From the NCBI RefSeq assembly GCF_048265165.1, contig NZ_JBLXCD010000006.1:1-64000 (forward strand): a DNA stretch of 64,000 nucleotides, given 5' to 3'. Numbering within the stretch: the stretch's first letter is position 1; each line of letters opens with the position of its first letter. A program made the translations under genes and the position numbers. This stretch comes from Oceanospirillum sp048265165. GTDB lineage: Bacteria; Pseudomonadota; Gammaproteobacteria; Pseudomonadales; Halomonadaceae. Shown here piece by piece: positions 24,343-32,851 of this stretch. The notes beneath the pieces are model-generated. The model searched no databases. It saw only the letters and a program-made list of their open reading frames with translations, and had not been told where the DNA came from.

Positions 24343-24381
24343 GGAATATTAGCATATAATCATTTATGATAACAATATTCC
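24343..24381. promoter_or_regulatory. Inverted repeat in Blh/SulP divergent promoter
   Basis: GGAATATT (24343-24350) is repeated inverted as AATATTCC (24374-24381) around a 23-base AT-rich centre with TATAAT-like words. The position between divergent genes suggests an operator, possibly for a persulfide-sensing regulator encoded elsewhere. Confidence 0.5.
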
Positions 24382-24410
24382 AAAAAGTTTTAAAAATAAG
24401 GCATCTGATT

Positions 24411-26177
24411 ATGGCATCCACTTCACAAAGACCGGTTCAGGTACGTAAAAAAATACCAACCCGGGCTCAGAGAGTGTTCCCTATTCTTGGTTGGTTAGCC
24501 GATTATCGACGTGACACCTTAGTTAATGATGGCCTTGCGGGTGTTATTGTGGCGATTATGCTGGTGCCTCAAGGAATGGCTTACGCATTCCTGGCAGGGT
24601 TGCCTCCGCAAATGGGGTTGTATGCGGGAATTATTCCTCTGTTTGTTTATGCGCTTTTGGGCAGTAGTCGCAGTCTTGCGGTAGGGCCGGTTGCGATCGC
24701 TTCACTGATGGTGGGAGAGGCCGTCTCACAGCATGCGGTGCCCGGTACAGAACTCTATATGGTCACGGCTATGGTGTTAGCGCTTTTAGTCGGTCTTGTG
24801 TTACTGCTGATGTTTATTCTGCGTTTAGGTTCTTTAGTTAATTTTCTCAGTCATTCGGTGATTACCGGCTTTACGGCGGCGGCGGCATTGATGATCGCCT
24901 TTAGTCAGCTGAAATATGTGTTTGGGCTGGATTTCTCCCGCGGTCACCACTTTTACGAAACCCTGAATAATCTGGCCATTAACCTGGCTGATTTTAATCC
25001 CGTAACTCTTGGGATCGCCCTGCTTGCGGGTTTTATTATGTGGTATAGCAAAAAATATCTGGGAGCTGTGCTTCAAAAATGGGGCGCATCAGCTCTGCTG
25101 GCAGGGTCTGTGGCTAAGGCGGGACCCATGTTTGCTATTTTAGCCGGTGTTGGGCTGGTGGTGGGCTTTGACCTGAATAACCAGCAGGGCGTTAAAATTG
25201 TTGGTGAGATTCCTGCTGGTCTGCCTGCTTTATCTTTACTGCCCTTTGAAATGGATTGGTGGCTGGGGCTTTTACCTGCGGCGTTATTGATCGCCCTGGT
25301 AGGCTTTCTTGAGAGTGTCTCGGTTGGTACTGCTCTGGCCAGTAAACGCCGGGAGCGCATCAGGCCGGACAAGGAACTGGTTGCTTTAGGTTTTGCCAAT
25401 ATTGGTGCTGCTTTTGGTGGTGCTTATCCGGTGGCTGGTGGTTTTGGTCGTTCTATGGTGAATGATGCATCCGGTGCTCAGACCACAGTGGCATCAGTGA
25501 TAACGGCCTCTGGCCTTGCGCTCACGGTGCTTTATTTCACACCTTGGTTCTATTATTTACCGAAAGCGGTATTGGGGGTCATCGTGATTATGGCCGTTTT
25601 ACCGCTGGTTGATCTTTCGGGTATCAAAAATACCTGGAATTTTAACCGGGCTGATGCACTGACTTTAGCAACGACATTTGCCATGGTGTTAATAGCTGGT
25701 GTTGAGGCTGGATTGTTGGCCGGTATGTTGCTGTCGGTGGCCTTACTGTTGCAACGAACGAGCAAGCCGCACATCGCAGTGGTTGGGCGTGTAGGAGATA
25801 GTGAGCATTTTCGCAATGTTAAGCGTTTTGAAGTGAAAACAAACCCCTGCTGCTTAGGCTTAAGGATTGATGAGAATCTTTATTTTGCTAATACTCGCTA
25901 TATCGAAGATGAAGTAATGGCGATTATTTCTGAGCAACCTCAGTTGCAGCACTTGGTATTGATCTGTAATGGGATTAGCTTTATGGATGCCAGCGCCCTA
26001 GAGACCTTGGAGATGATGGTTGACAACCTGCGGGAGTCGGGTATTACCCTGCATCTGTCCGATGTGAAAGGGCCGGTTATGGATCAGCTGCGTCAGACTG
26101 ACTTTCTGCACCGTCTGAAGCCAGGACATGTCTATCTTAGCACCCACGAAGCGATGCGTGAGCTTTGTGATCTTTAG
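24411..26177 (+). CDS. SulP family anion transporter with STAS domain
   Basis: A 588-residue inner-membrane permease of the SLC26/SulP family. The family motifs V-A-I-M-L-V-P-Q-G-M-A-Y-A, G-L-P-P-Q-M-G-L-Y-A and the S-R-S-L-A-V-G-P-V-A-I-A-S-L segment at the anion-binding site are present, with about 12-14 helices. A cytosolic STAS domain follows from ~440 (F-M-D-A-S-A-L-E-T-L). Members carry sulfate, bicarbonate, dicarboxylates or other anions. The divergent persulfide-dioxygenase-like gene favours a sulfur oxyanion. ATG 24411 has AATAAGG upstream; an ATG at 24366 is possible. Confidence 0.88.
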   Translation: MASTSQRPVQVRKKIPTRAQRVFPILGWLADYRRDTLVNDGLAGVIVAIMLVPQGMAYAFLAGLPPQMGLYAGIIPLFVYALLGSSRSLAVGPVAIASLMVGEAVSQHAVPGTELYMVTAMVLALLVGLVLLLMFILRLGSLVNFLSHSVITGFTAAAALMIAFSQLKYVFGLDFSRGHHFYETLNNLAINLADFNPVTLGIALLAGFIMWYSKKYLGAVLQKWGASALLAGSVAKAGPMFAILAGVGLVVGFDLNNQQGVKIVGEIPAGLPALSLLPFEMDWWLGLLPAALLIALVGFLESVSVGTALASKRRERIRPDKELVALGFANIGAAFGGAYPVAGGFGRSMVNDASGAQTTVASVITASGLALTVLYFTPWFYYLPKAVLGVIVIMAVLPLVDLSGIKNTWNFNRADALTLATTFAMVLIAGVEAGLLAGMLLSVALLLQRTSKPHIAVVGRVGDSEHFRNVKRFEVKTNPCCLGLRIDENLYFANTRYIEDEVMAIISEQPQLQHLVLICNGISFMDASALETLEMMVDNLRESGITLHLSDVKGPVMDQLRQTDFLHRLKPGHVYLSTHEAMRELCDL

Positions 26178-26181
26178 AGTG

Positions 26182-26205
26182 AAGGGCTCAGAATTCTGAG
26201 CCTTT
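26182..26205. terminator. Palindromic terminator after the SulP gene
   Basis: AAGGGCTCAGAATTCTGAGCC continues to TTT and is palindromic over nearly its whole length. It lies between two convergent genes. Confidence 0.7.
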
Positions 26206-26244
26206 ATGTGGGCCCAGTCTGAAATACCAGATGTGCCGCGATGC

Positions 26245-26553
26245 TTATTGGGAAGATTGGACCGGGTGCAGCTTCAGCTCTTTTTCCAGGTTGCGAACCA
26301 GATCTGCAGCATCTTCTGCATTCCACTCCAGCTGAGCTAAAGCCCGGGAGAAGCCTTCGATAATGGCTTTTTTCTCTTCAGTCTGCGGACAGCTCAGAGC
26401 CAGCCGGGTTAGTTCTGAGTTGACAATGCCCAGTGCCCGGGAGCCACTGGCAGTCAGTTCGGCCGCACCTTTAAAAACCTCTGTGTGAGGTTCCAGTAAG
26501 TCTCGGGTCAGTTGTCTGGCCCGCTCATTAATATGTTGTGCTAATGGATCCAT
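26245..26553 (-). CDS. Hypothetical helical protein (102 aa)
   Basis: A 102-residue soluble protein predicted to be almost wholly helical, with heptad-like stretches (I-N-E-R-A-R-Q-L-T-R-D-L-L near the start; A-D-L-V-R-N-L-E-K-E-L-K near the end) and one Cys. I do not recognise a family, and there is no signal peptide or membrane segment. It is convergent with the SulP gene and transcribed away from the membrane-protein gene at 26806. A GGAG-like site precedes the ATG weakly. Confidence 0.6.
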   Translation of the reverse strand: MDPLAQHINERARQLTRDLLEPHTEVFKGAAELTASGSRALGIVNSELTRLALSCPQTEEKKAIIEGFSRALAQLEWNAEDAADLVRNLEKELKLHPVQSSQ

Positions 26554-26805
26554 GTCAGGAACTCCAAATTCCCCCGTCAGAACAAAATCAGATTTCAGCT
26601 GCCTCCTGAGTAGATAACAGGCAGTTTTATCGTCAGGCTGATTTTACCGTGGCTAGACTAACGGTAAAGGCATAGCGGGTAAAGCTGTTCTAACATATTG
26701 ATTTGTAGATAAAGTTTTACATAGTGAAATTTTGTCAAGATACGTAATGCCAATGATGTTATTTTACGATTTAGTCTTTTCAGACCCTGATAAAAGGAGA
26801 TTTAT

Positions 26806-27288
26806 ATGAGGGATGTTGTGGCAGATGTTTATACACCATTATTGGCTGCAGGTGTGTTTTGGATGGTATACCGGTCGGGCTTTATGCGGGCAGGGGCTGT
26901 TTTTTTGCCTGTCAGTTTGCTTTTGGTGTTTATCTTCAGTGCACTGGACACTTATTTTGGCTTCTGGAGAAGCTGGGGACTGGATTTCAGTACCCATAGT
27001 GCCATCCTGATCCCTTTTTATCAGATGCTGCTGGTTTTGATGTTTTTACCTGACGAGAACGTATCTGAGCCCGCTTTTTGCTGGAAAGCCAGATTGCGAC
27101 AGGGAGCTGCTCTGATAGCAGCTCTTATCAGTGGTGCAGGTTATGGCGTGCTGATGATAGAGCTGAATTACCACACCCTGGCCGATATTCTCACGACACT
27201 GATTAGTATCTATCCGTTGGTGTGGATCTGTTTTCATTTGCTCAGGCCTGTGGCCTTTGCCTATAACCAGCCAGAGGAAAAGCTCTGA
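26806..27288 (+). CDS. Hypothetical membrane protein (160 aa)
   Basis: Starts at ATG 26806 behind AAAAGGAGA. The 160 residues contain about four or five hydrophobic helices (~8-25, ~29-46, ~63-80, ~98-118, ~125-150), short polar loops and an acidic-basic tail (N-Q-P-E-E-K-L). A loop near residue 84 has D-E-N-V-S-E-P-A-F-C-W-K. I recognise no family or active-site motif. Its stop is one base from the end of the convergent crotonase gene, and a hairpin CTGAGTT/AACTCAG spans the junction. Confidence 0.65.
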   Translation: MRDVVADVYTPLLAAGVFWMVYRSGFMRAGAVFLPVSLLLVFIFSALDTYFGFWRSWGLDFSTHSAILIPFYQMLLVLMFLPDENVSEPAFCWKARLRQGAALIAALISGAGYGVLMIELNYHTLADILTTLISIYPLVWICFHLLRPVAFAYNQPEEKL

Positions 27289-27289
27289 G

Positions 27290-28099
27290 TTATTTGAACT
27301 CAGGGTCTCTCTTCTGGAGGTTAGCTTGAACGGCCTCTATCTGATTGGGACTAAATAAAATTCCGCGTTGTAATTTTTCTTCCAATGCCAGTCTTTCAGA
27401 CGGATTCAGGTTATCTGTGTTAAACAGGTGCTTTATACCTTGTACAGCTTGGGGGTTTTTCAGACTCAGAGTGTCTGCTAATTCCCGTGCTTTCTCTTCT
27501 GGGTTGTTTTCAGTTTGAGTAACCAGGCCTAATTGCAGAGCTTTCTCACCGGAAACACGGTCGCCGGTCATCGCCATTAGTTTAAGCTGATCCCGGGCGA
27601 TAACAGAGGGGACGACAACAGAAATGCCCATATCCGGGATGATGCCCCAGCGAATTTCCATCACCGAGAGCTGACTTTCCGGGTGTGCGATACGGAAATC
27701 AGCACCCAGGGCGATCTGCAGGCCACCACCAAAGACATAGCCATTCAGTGCGGCAATAACCGGCACTTTAAGTTGCTGCCAGCCAACAACAACCTGTTGT
27801 ACATAATTGCCCAGCGCTTTGGCATCTGCCAGTTGGTAATCTTCGGGCGGGCTGAGGAGGGTTTCCACAGCATTGGGGTCTGTCATCACACCCTGAATAT
27901 CAAGCCCGGCACAGAAATTATCGCCTGTTGCGGTCAGAACCACAGCACGTATTTTGGGATCTGATGCAATCTCCTGCTGAATCTGCAGAATTTCATTGAA
28001 GGTTTGCATATCCAGAGCATTCATTTTTTCCGGGCGATTAAAGCGCACAATGGCGATATGACCTGAGCGCTCAAAGGCGATCCGTGTGATATCAGACAT
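27290..28099 (-). CDS. Crotonase/enoyl-CoA hydratase family protein
   Basis: A 269-residue crotonase-fold protein. The oxyanion-hole segments F-C-A-G-L-D-I (~62-68) and F-G-G-G-L-Q-I-A-L-G-A-D (~123-134) are clear. Of the two catalytic glutamates of true enoyl-CoA hydratases, the first (normally G-G-G-C-E) is Gln 128 here, while the second is kept in M-E-I-R-W-G-I-I-P (Glu 148). This substitution occurs in crotonase subgroups that may catalyse isomerisation or other CoA chemistry, so the hydratase name is provisional. No beta-oxidation partner is adjacent. ATG 28099 begins M-S-D-I-T-R-I. Confidence 0.82.
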   Translation of the reverse strand: MSDITRIAFERSGHIAIVRFNRPEKMNALDMQTFNEILQIQQEIASDPKIRAVVLTATGDNFCAGLDIQGVMTDPNAVETLLSPPEDYQLADAKALGNYVQQVVVGWQQLKVPVIAALNGYVFGGGLQIALGADFRIAHPESQLSVMEIRWGIIPDMGISVVVPSVIARDQLKLMAMTGDRVSGEKALQLGLVTQTENNPEEKARELADTLSLKNPQAVQGIKHLFNTDNLNPSERLALEEKLQRGILFSPNQIEAVQANLQKRDPEFK

Positions 28100-28317
28100 A
28101 AATCCCTCGTTATTGTTTTCTTGTTTCGTGTTGGTTGCCTGTCAGATACTGCTTATCGATGCCGGTAAGAAGCGATAGGTATCTTCAGACCCAAAGCAGA
28201 GCTAAAATCATTTAAACACTTGTTTGAAAATAGCTCAAGAAAGAAGCTGTCGCAATGGTTTATGACGCAGAGACGGATGGGGCTGGAGTTTTGAAGGTCA
28301 GGGGCCGCTAATGAGGA

Positions 28318-28352
28318 GAATAGCCATCGGCTCATTGCCGATGGCTATTATA
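28318..28352 (-). terminator. Terminator after gloA
   Basis: AATAGCCATCGG and CCGATGGCTATT form a 12-base-pair stem starting about 22 bases past the gloA stop on the minus strand. Confidence 0.75.
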
Positions 28353-28371
28353 TCCGGCCAGAGAGGTTAAA

Positions 28372-28782
28372 TCAGTTTTGGCCAAGTCCTTTGCCAGCAA
28401 ACTTACTAGCGATCAGTTCGATCGCGTAACCATCAGGGTCACGCACAAAAGCGATCTCGGTATTGCCACCTTTCACCGGCCCCGGTTCGCGGGTGATGGT
28501 GCCTCCGGCTGCACGGATCTTATCGCAGGCGCTGTAAACATCATCAACCTCAATGGCAAGGTGCCCAAAGCCGCTGCCCATATCGTACTCGCTGGTGCCC
28601 CAGTTGTACGTCAGTTCGATAACCGTCGTGTCGGATTCATCGCCGTAGCCCAGAAATGCCAGGGTGTACTTGTACTCTTCGTTTTCAGACTGACGCAGTA
28701 GCTCCATGCCCATCACATGGGTATAAAACTCGATGGACTTTTGCAGGTCGCCAACCCGCAGCATAGTGTGTAGTAAACGCAT
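28372..28782 (-). CDS. gloA: Lactoylglutathione lyase (glyoxalase I)
   Basis: GloA converts the methylglyoxal-glutathione hemithioacetal to S-lactoylglutathione. The 136-residue protein has the four metal ligands of the short, nickel-type bacterial enzyme: His 5 (R-L-L-H-T), Glu in I-E-L-T-Y-N-W (~56), His in F-G-H-L-A-I-E-V (~74) and Glu in Y-A-I-E-L-I (~122). The Zn-type insertions are absent. It is monocistronic with its own terminator. Confidence 0.95.
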   Translation of the reverse strand: MRLLHTMLRVGDLQKSIEFYTHVMGMELLRQSENEEYKYTLAFLGYGDESDTTVIELTYNWGTSEYDMGSGFGHLAIEVDDVYSACDKIRAAGGTITREPGPVKGGNTEIAFVRDPDGYAIELIASKFAGKGLGQN

Positions 28783-28947
28783 AATTTCTCCGCTAATTGG
28801 TCAGTTTTTATGTTGACGTTATTCTGTAAAGCTAGGATTGATACTCGTTGAGTGAGTGGGGATGCAGGAGGTAGATTACAATAGAATCCACCACAGAGTA
28901 ATTAATCACTGTTCGGTTATCGCATTATTCCAATTTTTGGGTATCCA

Positions 28948-29526
28948 TTATTTATACGCACGCTTTTCTATATTTGGAATGTTTACTGTATGTTTCTGGA
29001 ATAACCCTTTCTCGGCATCTTTATGACAGGCGTTACAGCGACTGCTACTGCCGACATCCGGATTGTCGATGATAAACCGGGTTTTATTGTTCAGTACCTT
29101 ATCATGCTTTAGTCGCCAGAAACTGAGCTCGGTGATGCGAACCGGGGCTGGTGTCTGCAACCTTTTGGTGAAGTCTTTAAATTGACCCGCATTGTTACTA
29201 TCACTGGCATAATTCTTCAGATAGTTGAGAATTTCTGCCTGATTCTGATCTGGTGTTGCGGCCTCGCCAAAATGATCGTTCAGGTTGGCAAACAGATTTT
29301 GCCAGCTGGCTTTGGGTAGAACCTGAGGGGGGTAAGCGATATGGCAGGCACCGCATTCAAACTGATAGCGCTCATTCAAGGGAAACTCGGCCTGATAGCC
29401 GCGATCCTCATTATCGTCTCCTCCCAGTGACCACCAGGCTTGGACTGACGAGGTAAATATCATGGCCGTCAGACAAAAGAGCATGCGCAGCAGGGTCGTG
29501 CGGCGGGATAAGCATAAGAACGTCAT
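28948..29526 (-). CDS. Diheme cytochrome c (DHC family)
   Basis: A 192-residue exported protein. The signal peptide runs to about S-S-V-Q-A-W, followed by two c-type haem sites, C-G-A-C-H (~58) and C-N-A-C-H (~165), placed at opposite ends. The text after the first site (I-A-Y-P-P-Q-V-L-P-x-x-S-W) matches the DHC diheme cytochrome family. These act as periplasmic electron carriers, often paired with a cytochrome b561-type partner not seen here. It begins 30 bases after btuD on the same strand, so it may be co-transcribed with the cobalamin genes without an obvious functional link. Confidence 0.85.
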   Translation of the reverse strand: MTFLCLSRRTTLLRMLFCLTAMIFTSSVQAWWSLGGDDNEDRGYQAEFPLNERYQFECGACHIAYPPQVLPKASWQNLFANLNDHFGEAATPDQNQAEILNYLKNYASDSNNAGQFKDFTKRLQTPAPVRITELSFWRLKHDKVLNNKTRFIIDNPDVGSSSRCNACHKDAEKGLFQKHTVNIPNIEKRAYK

Positions 29527-29556
29527 AGGGTTACCTGTTGATCAGAGTGCAGGGTG

Positions 29557-30375
29557 TTAGGCCGGAATAAATACGGGCCCGGCTTCTGTTGTCAGACGAC
29601 GGATCGGATGCTGATAGAGGCGCTGGAGATTCTCTTCTGTCAGCAGCTCTACTTTATCGCCTACTTCCGGCCCGTTACCTTTTTCATCCGTTGGGAAGAG
29701 CAGAATCAGCTTGTCGCAGAAGCGCTGGGCCAGGTTCAGATCATGCAAGCTCATCAGTAGTGTACCCGAGTGAGCTTTTACCGAACCGATCAGCTGTTCC
29801 AGTAGGCTGACCTGATGGTGCAGGTCCAGGTGATTAGCGGGTTCATCCAGTAGCCAAACTTTAGGCTGCTGCACCAGAAGTGTTGCGATCTTGAGCCGCT
29901 GACGCTCACCACCGGAGAGTTGATCGATATTGCGCTGACAATAATCGGTAAGGCCGACCTGTTCCAGTGCTGCCATTGCGATGGCTTCATCTTCTGAGCT
30001 TTCCCAGCTGAAGTGTCCCATATGCGGATGTCGCCCCTGGAGTGCGGTTTCAAGCACGGTGGCCGGAAAGGCTGTGCTGTCATCCTGCAGTAAGAAGCCA
30101 AGCTGCTGCGCTCTTTCACGGTCTTTTAATTTCTGCAGGGGCCTGCCCTGCAGCAGAATCTCACCTTGATCTGCTTTCCGTAATCCTGCCAGAGTATGTA
30201 GTAGCGTTGTTTTACCTGCACCATTTCCCCCCAGAATGCCCCAGATTTCACCACTATTGAGTTGTAGTTGCCAGTTACGGCACAGGGTTTTTCCGCCAAT
30301 ACTTACTGTCAGATTATGACTTGCCAGCAAGGGTGGTGGTTTTTTTCCATCCGGCAATATCCTGTCGCGACTCAT
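29557..30375 (-). CDS. btuD: Cobalamin ABC transporter ATPase
   Basis: A 272-residue FecE/BtuD-type ATPase. Walker A G-G-N-G-A-G-K-T, Q-loop F-L-L-Q-D, signature L-S-G-G-E-R-Q-R, Walker B V-W-L-L-D-E-P-A-N-H-L-D and H-loop S-L-H-D are present. The start at 30375 overlaps the btuC stop by four bases (ATGA), indicating translational coupling. The longer frame to 30510 lies inside btuC and is rejected. The BtuF/BtuC context points to corrinoid uptake rather than ferric siderophore or haem. Confidence 0.87.
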   Translation of the reverse strand: MSRDRILPDGKKPPPLLASHNLTVSIGGKTLCRNWQLQLNSGEIWGILGGNGAGKTTLLHTLAGLRKADQGEILLQGRPLQKLKDRERAQQLGFLLQDDSTAFPATVLETALQGRHPHMGHFSWESSEDEAIAMAALEQVGLTDYCQRNIDQLSGGERQRLKIATLLVQQPKVWLLDEPANHLDLHHQVSLLEQLIGSVKAHSGTLLMSLHDLNLAQRFCDKLILLFPTDEKGNGPEVGDKVELLTEENLQRLYQHPIRRLTTEAGPVFIPA

Positions 30376-31421
30376 ATTGTCCCCCGATTGCTTTTCTGTA
30401 GTACCCAGAGGAAAACCGGTACTCCGATAAAGGCGGTGATAACCCCCACAGGTAGCTGTTGTGGGGCGATTAGCGTACGGGCAAGGGTATCGGCCAGTAG
30501 CAGAAGGCAAGCTCCCGCCAGAGCCGTTGCCGGTAACAGTAGGCGGTGATCGGAACCGATGCTAAGGCGCAGAATATGAGGCACCACCAAACCCAGAAAG
30601 CCAACACTTCCGGCCTGGGTAACCGCAGATGCGGTTAATACTGATGCCAGTAAGTACAGGGTGATCTGCAGAGGATAAACGGCGACCCCCAGAGCCTTAG
30701 CCTGTAACTCCCCTCTGAGCATCATGTTCAGTGGTCGTGCCAAAAGAGCGCTGATGGTCAGGCTTATCAGCAGGAATAGCCCGTGCCAGCCGGGTAGGGT
30801 GGCGCGACTCAGGTCACCCATCAGCCAAAACAGCATCCCGCGTAACTGATTATCTTCACCAATGGAGAGCATAAAGCTGATAACGGCTCCCCAGCCTGCG
30901 GCAGTGACAACGCCCGTCAGCAGCAGGCGAGAGGGGGACCAGACTCCACTGGCGTGGGACAAGCCAAAAACCAGCAGCAGGTTCGTTAATGCACCAATAA
31001 AGGCACTGCCGGAGACCCAGAAACTGCCCAGCCCCGCCATAATACTGAACAGAGCTCCCACCGCAGCACCGCCGGATACCCCAAGAACATAGGGGTCAGC
31101 CAGAGGGTTGCGCAGCAGTACCTGCATCAGGCAGCCGGCCAGCGCCAGTTCAGCACCAACGACGAGGGCTGAAAGAGACCGGGGCAGGCGCAGCTCAGTT
31201 ATAATGGTGGCAGATAGCGTGTTGACCGGTGAGTGACTTAGTCCGGTGCGGTATTGAATCAGCTGCCAGATATCCGCAATGACCACATCGATACTACCGG
31301 TCAGTAGCGATAGCATAAGGCTCAGTATGCAGGCCAGAGCCAGACCTCCAAGCCAGAACAGGGCTCTTAGCTTTTGTTGCTGGCTATAGCTGAAATTTTT
31401 ACCATGCCTGTCCAGGGTCAT
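30372..31421 (-). CDS. btuC: Cobalamin ABC transporter permease (FecCD family)
   Basis: A 349-residue inner-membrane permease with about ten helices. It shows the FecCD/BtuC hallmark R-L-P-R-S-L-S-A-L-V-V-G, G-x-L-M-Q-x-L-L-R-N-P-L-A-D-P-Y-V-L-G-V-S-G-G-A-A-V-G-A and the C-terminal V-G-F-L-G-L-V-V-P-H-I-L-R segment. It overlaps btuF at its start (ATGA, 31418-31421) and btuD at its end. It forms the BtuC2D2 channel that receives cobalamin from BtuF. Confidence 0.88.
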   Translation of the reverse strand: MTLDRHGKNFSYSQQQKLRALFWLGGLALACILSLMLSLLTGSIDVVIADIWQLIQYRTGLSHSPVNTLSATIITELRLPRSLSALVVGAELALAGCLMQVLLRNPLADPYVLGVSGGAAVGALFSIMAGLGSFWVSGSAFIGALTNLLLVFGLSHASGVWSPSRLLLTGVVTAAGWGAVISFMLSIGEDNQLRGMLFWLMGDLSRATLPGWHGLFLLISLTISALLARPLNMMLRGELQAKALGVAVYPLQITLYLLASVLTASAVTQAGSVGFLGLVVPHILRLSIGSDHRLLLPATALAGACLLLLADTLARTLIAPQQLPVGVITAFIGVPVFLWVLQKSNRGTI

Positions 31422-32374
31422 GGTTGCCTGCCCATGTTGTGACGGGTCTGCTCCAGTTGTTGGCAAAGACGCTCAGTACCCAATAAAACACGAACGGTCT
31501 GACGTTGAATATGCCCGGGTGGAATAAAGTGTAGCTGATGGTTTTCTACCGCCTTAATAGCAGGCCATTTGAGCCATTCGTCCAGCCATTCAGGACGTTC
31601 AACACCCATGCCGCTGGCGACAATCGCATCGGGGTTTGCTTTGAGTACGGCCTCTACATCAATACGGGGGGCGATAGTATTCAAGTCAGCAAAGACATTT
31701 TGACCACCACAGGCTTCAATCACCTGATTAATCAGGTTTTGCCGGTTGATGGTAATCAGAGGTTGATTCCAGACCTGATAGAAAACGCGAACGGGTGTCT
31801 TATGCTGGTATTGGGCTTTAAGCCGGTCCAGTGTATTGCGAAATCGGTCGGCCTCCTGCTGAGCCTGTTTCTGTGTGCCGGCCATCTGTCCGAAGCGTTC
31901 AAGGGTTGTGGGGATCTGATCCAGAAAACGGGTCTCTGTAATATAAACCGGTATGTCCAGTTTGCGCAGTTGCTCCAGTGCTGCCGGGTGGTTACCACTT
32001 TTCCAGCCTATGACCACGTCTGGGCGGAGCGCGAGAATGCGCTCAATATCCAGTTGAGTATAACCGCCAACCCTGGGCAGGGTTTTAGCCTCATCGGGGA
32101 AGTCACTATAATCTACTGCAGCAACAACTTTACTACCTGCTCCGGCAGAAAACAGCAGCTCGGTGACACTGGGTGCCAGGCTGACAATGCGCTGTGCAGG
32201 CTGCAGCAGAACCACCTTATTATTAAGGTCATCCTTCAGTTCAATTCCACCGGCACTTGCTGACATTGCGATAGAACAACTCAGCAGAAAAAAAGCAAAA
32301 AGTTCTATCAGATAGCCTGAGCCCAGGTTCCGGGGCTGTAAAAGCGGGGCACTCGTGTTCACGAAAACATCCAT
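31418..32374 (-). CDS. btuF: Periplasmic cobalamin-binding protein
   Basis: A 318-residue solute-binding protein of the BtuF/FecB class III family with an N-terminal export signal (hydrophobic core ~22-42). Typical BtuF text follows: R-I-V-S-L-A-P-S-V-T-E-L-L-F-S-A-G, V-D-Y-S-D-F-P, L-P-R-V-G-G-Y and L-R-P-D-V-V-I-G-W. It delivers corrinoid to BtuCD. First gene of a tightly coupled btuF-btuC-btuD operon. I looked for a B12-box/cobalamin riboswitch in the ~240 bases upstream and did not see one. No TonB-dependent BtuB is in the window. Confidence 0.88.
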   Translation of the reverse strand: MDVFVNTSAPLLQPRNLGSGYLIELFAFFLLSCSIAMSASAGGIELKDDLNNKVVLLQPAQRIVSLAPSVTELLFSAGAGSKVVAAVDYSDFPDEAKTLPRVGGYTQLDIERILALRPDVVIGWKSGNHPAALEQLRKLDIPVYITETRFLDQIPTTLERFGQMAGTQKQAQQEADRFRNTLDRLKAQYQHKTPVRVFYQVWNQPLITINRQNLINQVIEACGGQNVFADLNTIAPRIDVEAVLKANPDAIVASGMGVERPEWLDEWLKWPAIKAVENHQLHFIPPGHIQRQTVRVLLGTERLCQQLEQTRHNMGRQP

Positions 32375-32572
32375 TATTTAGCTTGAGGGTTAGCGTTGCA
32401 GATTTTTTTGCTGCCTTAATCTGACAGAGCCGGCGTTGACAGGAGGGCAAGTTTAGCAAGATCGAATGACGGCTGCACAAAAAGAGCGAGCTGAACTTCT
32501 GATACCGTCGTAAGAAGGTGATGCGAAAGAGAGAAGGGGGGTATATCGGTTGTTAACTTGTCGATGCCAGAC

Positions 32573-32600
32573 ATAAAAAAAACGGCCCGTAGGCCGTTTC
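32573..32600 (-). terminator. Terminator after the Lys-rich small gene
   Basis: On the minus strand AAACGGCC-TACG-GGCCGTTT is followed by a run of T residues, 17 bases after the stop codon. Confidence 0.9.
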
Positions 32601-32616
32601 TATACAAGGCAAAAAC

Positions 32617-32733
32617 TTACTTAGCTTTTTTCAGAGCTTTTTTCAGTTTTTTCAGTTTGCCTTCTTGTTTTTCGATCTTAGCTTCGCGTGCTTTGATCTC
32701 TTTTTTAACTTCTTTTTTAGCTACCTTAGCCAT
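32617..32733 (-). CDS. Lysine-rich 38-aa small protein
   Basis: ATG 32733 follows AAAGGAG at good spacing and encodes 38 residues, nearly half of them lysine, with Ala, Glu and Leu. The spacing of Val/Ile/Leu residues is consistent with one long amphipathic, possibly coiled-coil helix. A strong dedicated terminator follows. It could bind nucleic acid or ribosomes by charge, but I recognise no family. An upstream in-frame ATG (32844) would add residues with no ribosome site. Confidence 0.65.
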   Translation of the reverse strand: MAKVAKKEVKKEIKAREAKIEKQEGKLKKLKKALKKAK

Positions 32734-32851
32734 TGTACTTCTCCTTTCAGATTTAGACCGGTGAAGACTCACCGACTTTGAAAAAAAACGCTGACTGGTC
32801 CCGGTGATAATCACCCCAAACCAGAGCGGTAATTGGCAGAGCATTCAGTAT

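Noticed and set aside
31538..32263. Plus-strand 241-codon frame opposite btuF
   Set aside because: Antisense to a clear BtuF gene with matching btuC and btuD overlaps.
32375..32616. Cobalamin riboswitch upstream of btuF
   Set aside because: I read both strands for a B12 box and did not find one; a covariance-model search would be decisive.
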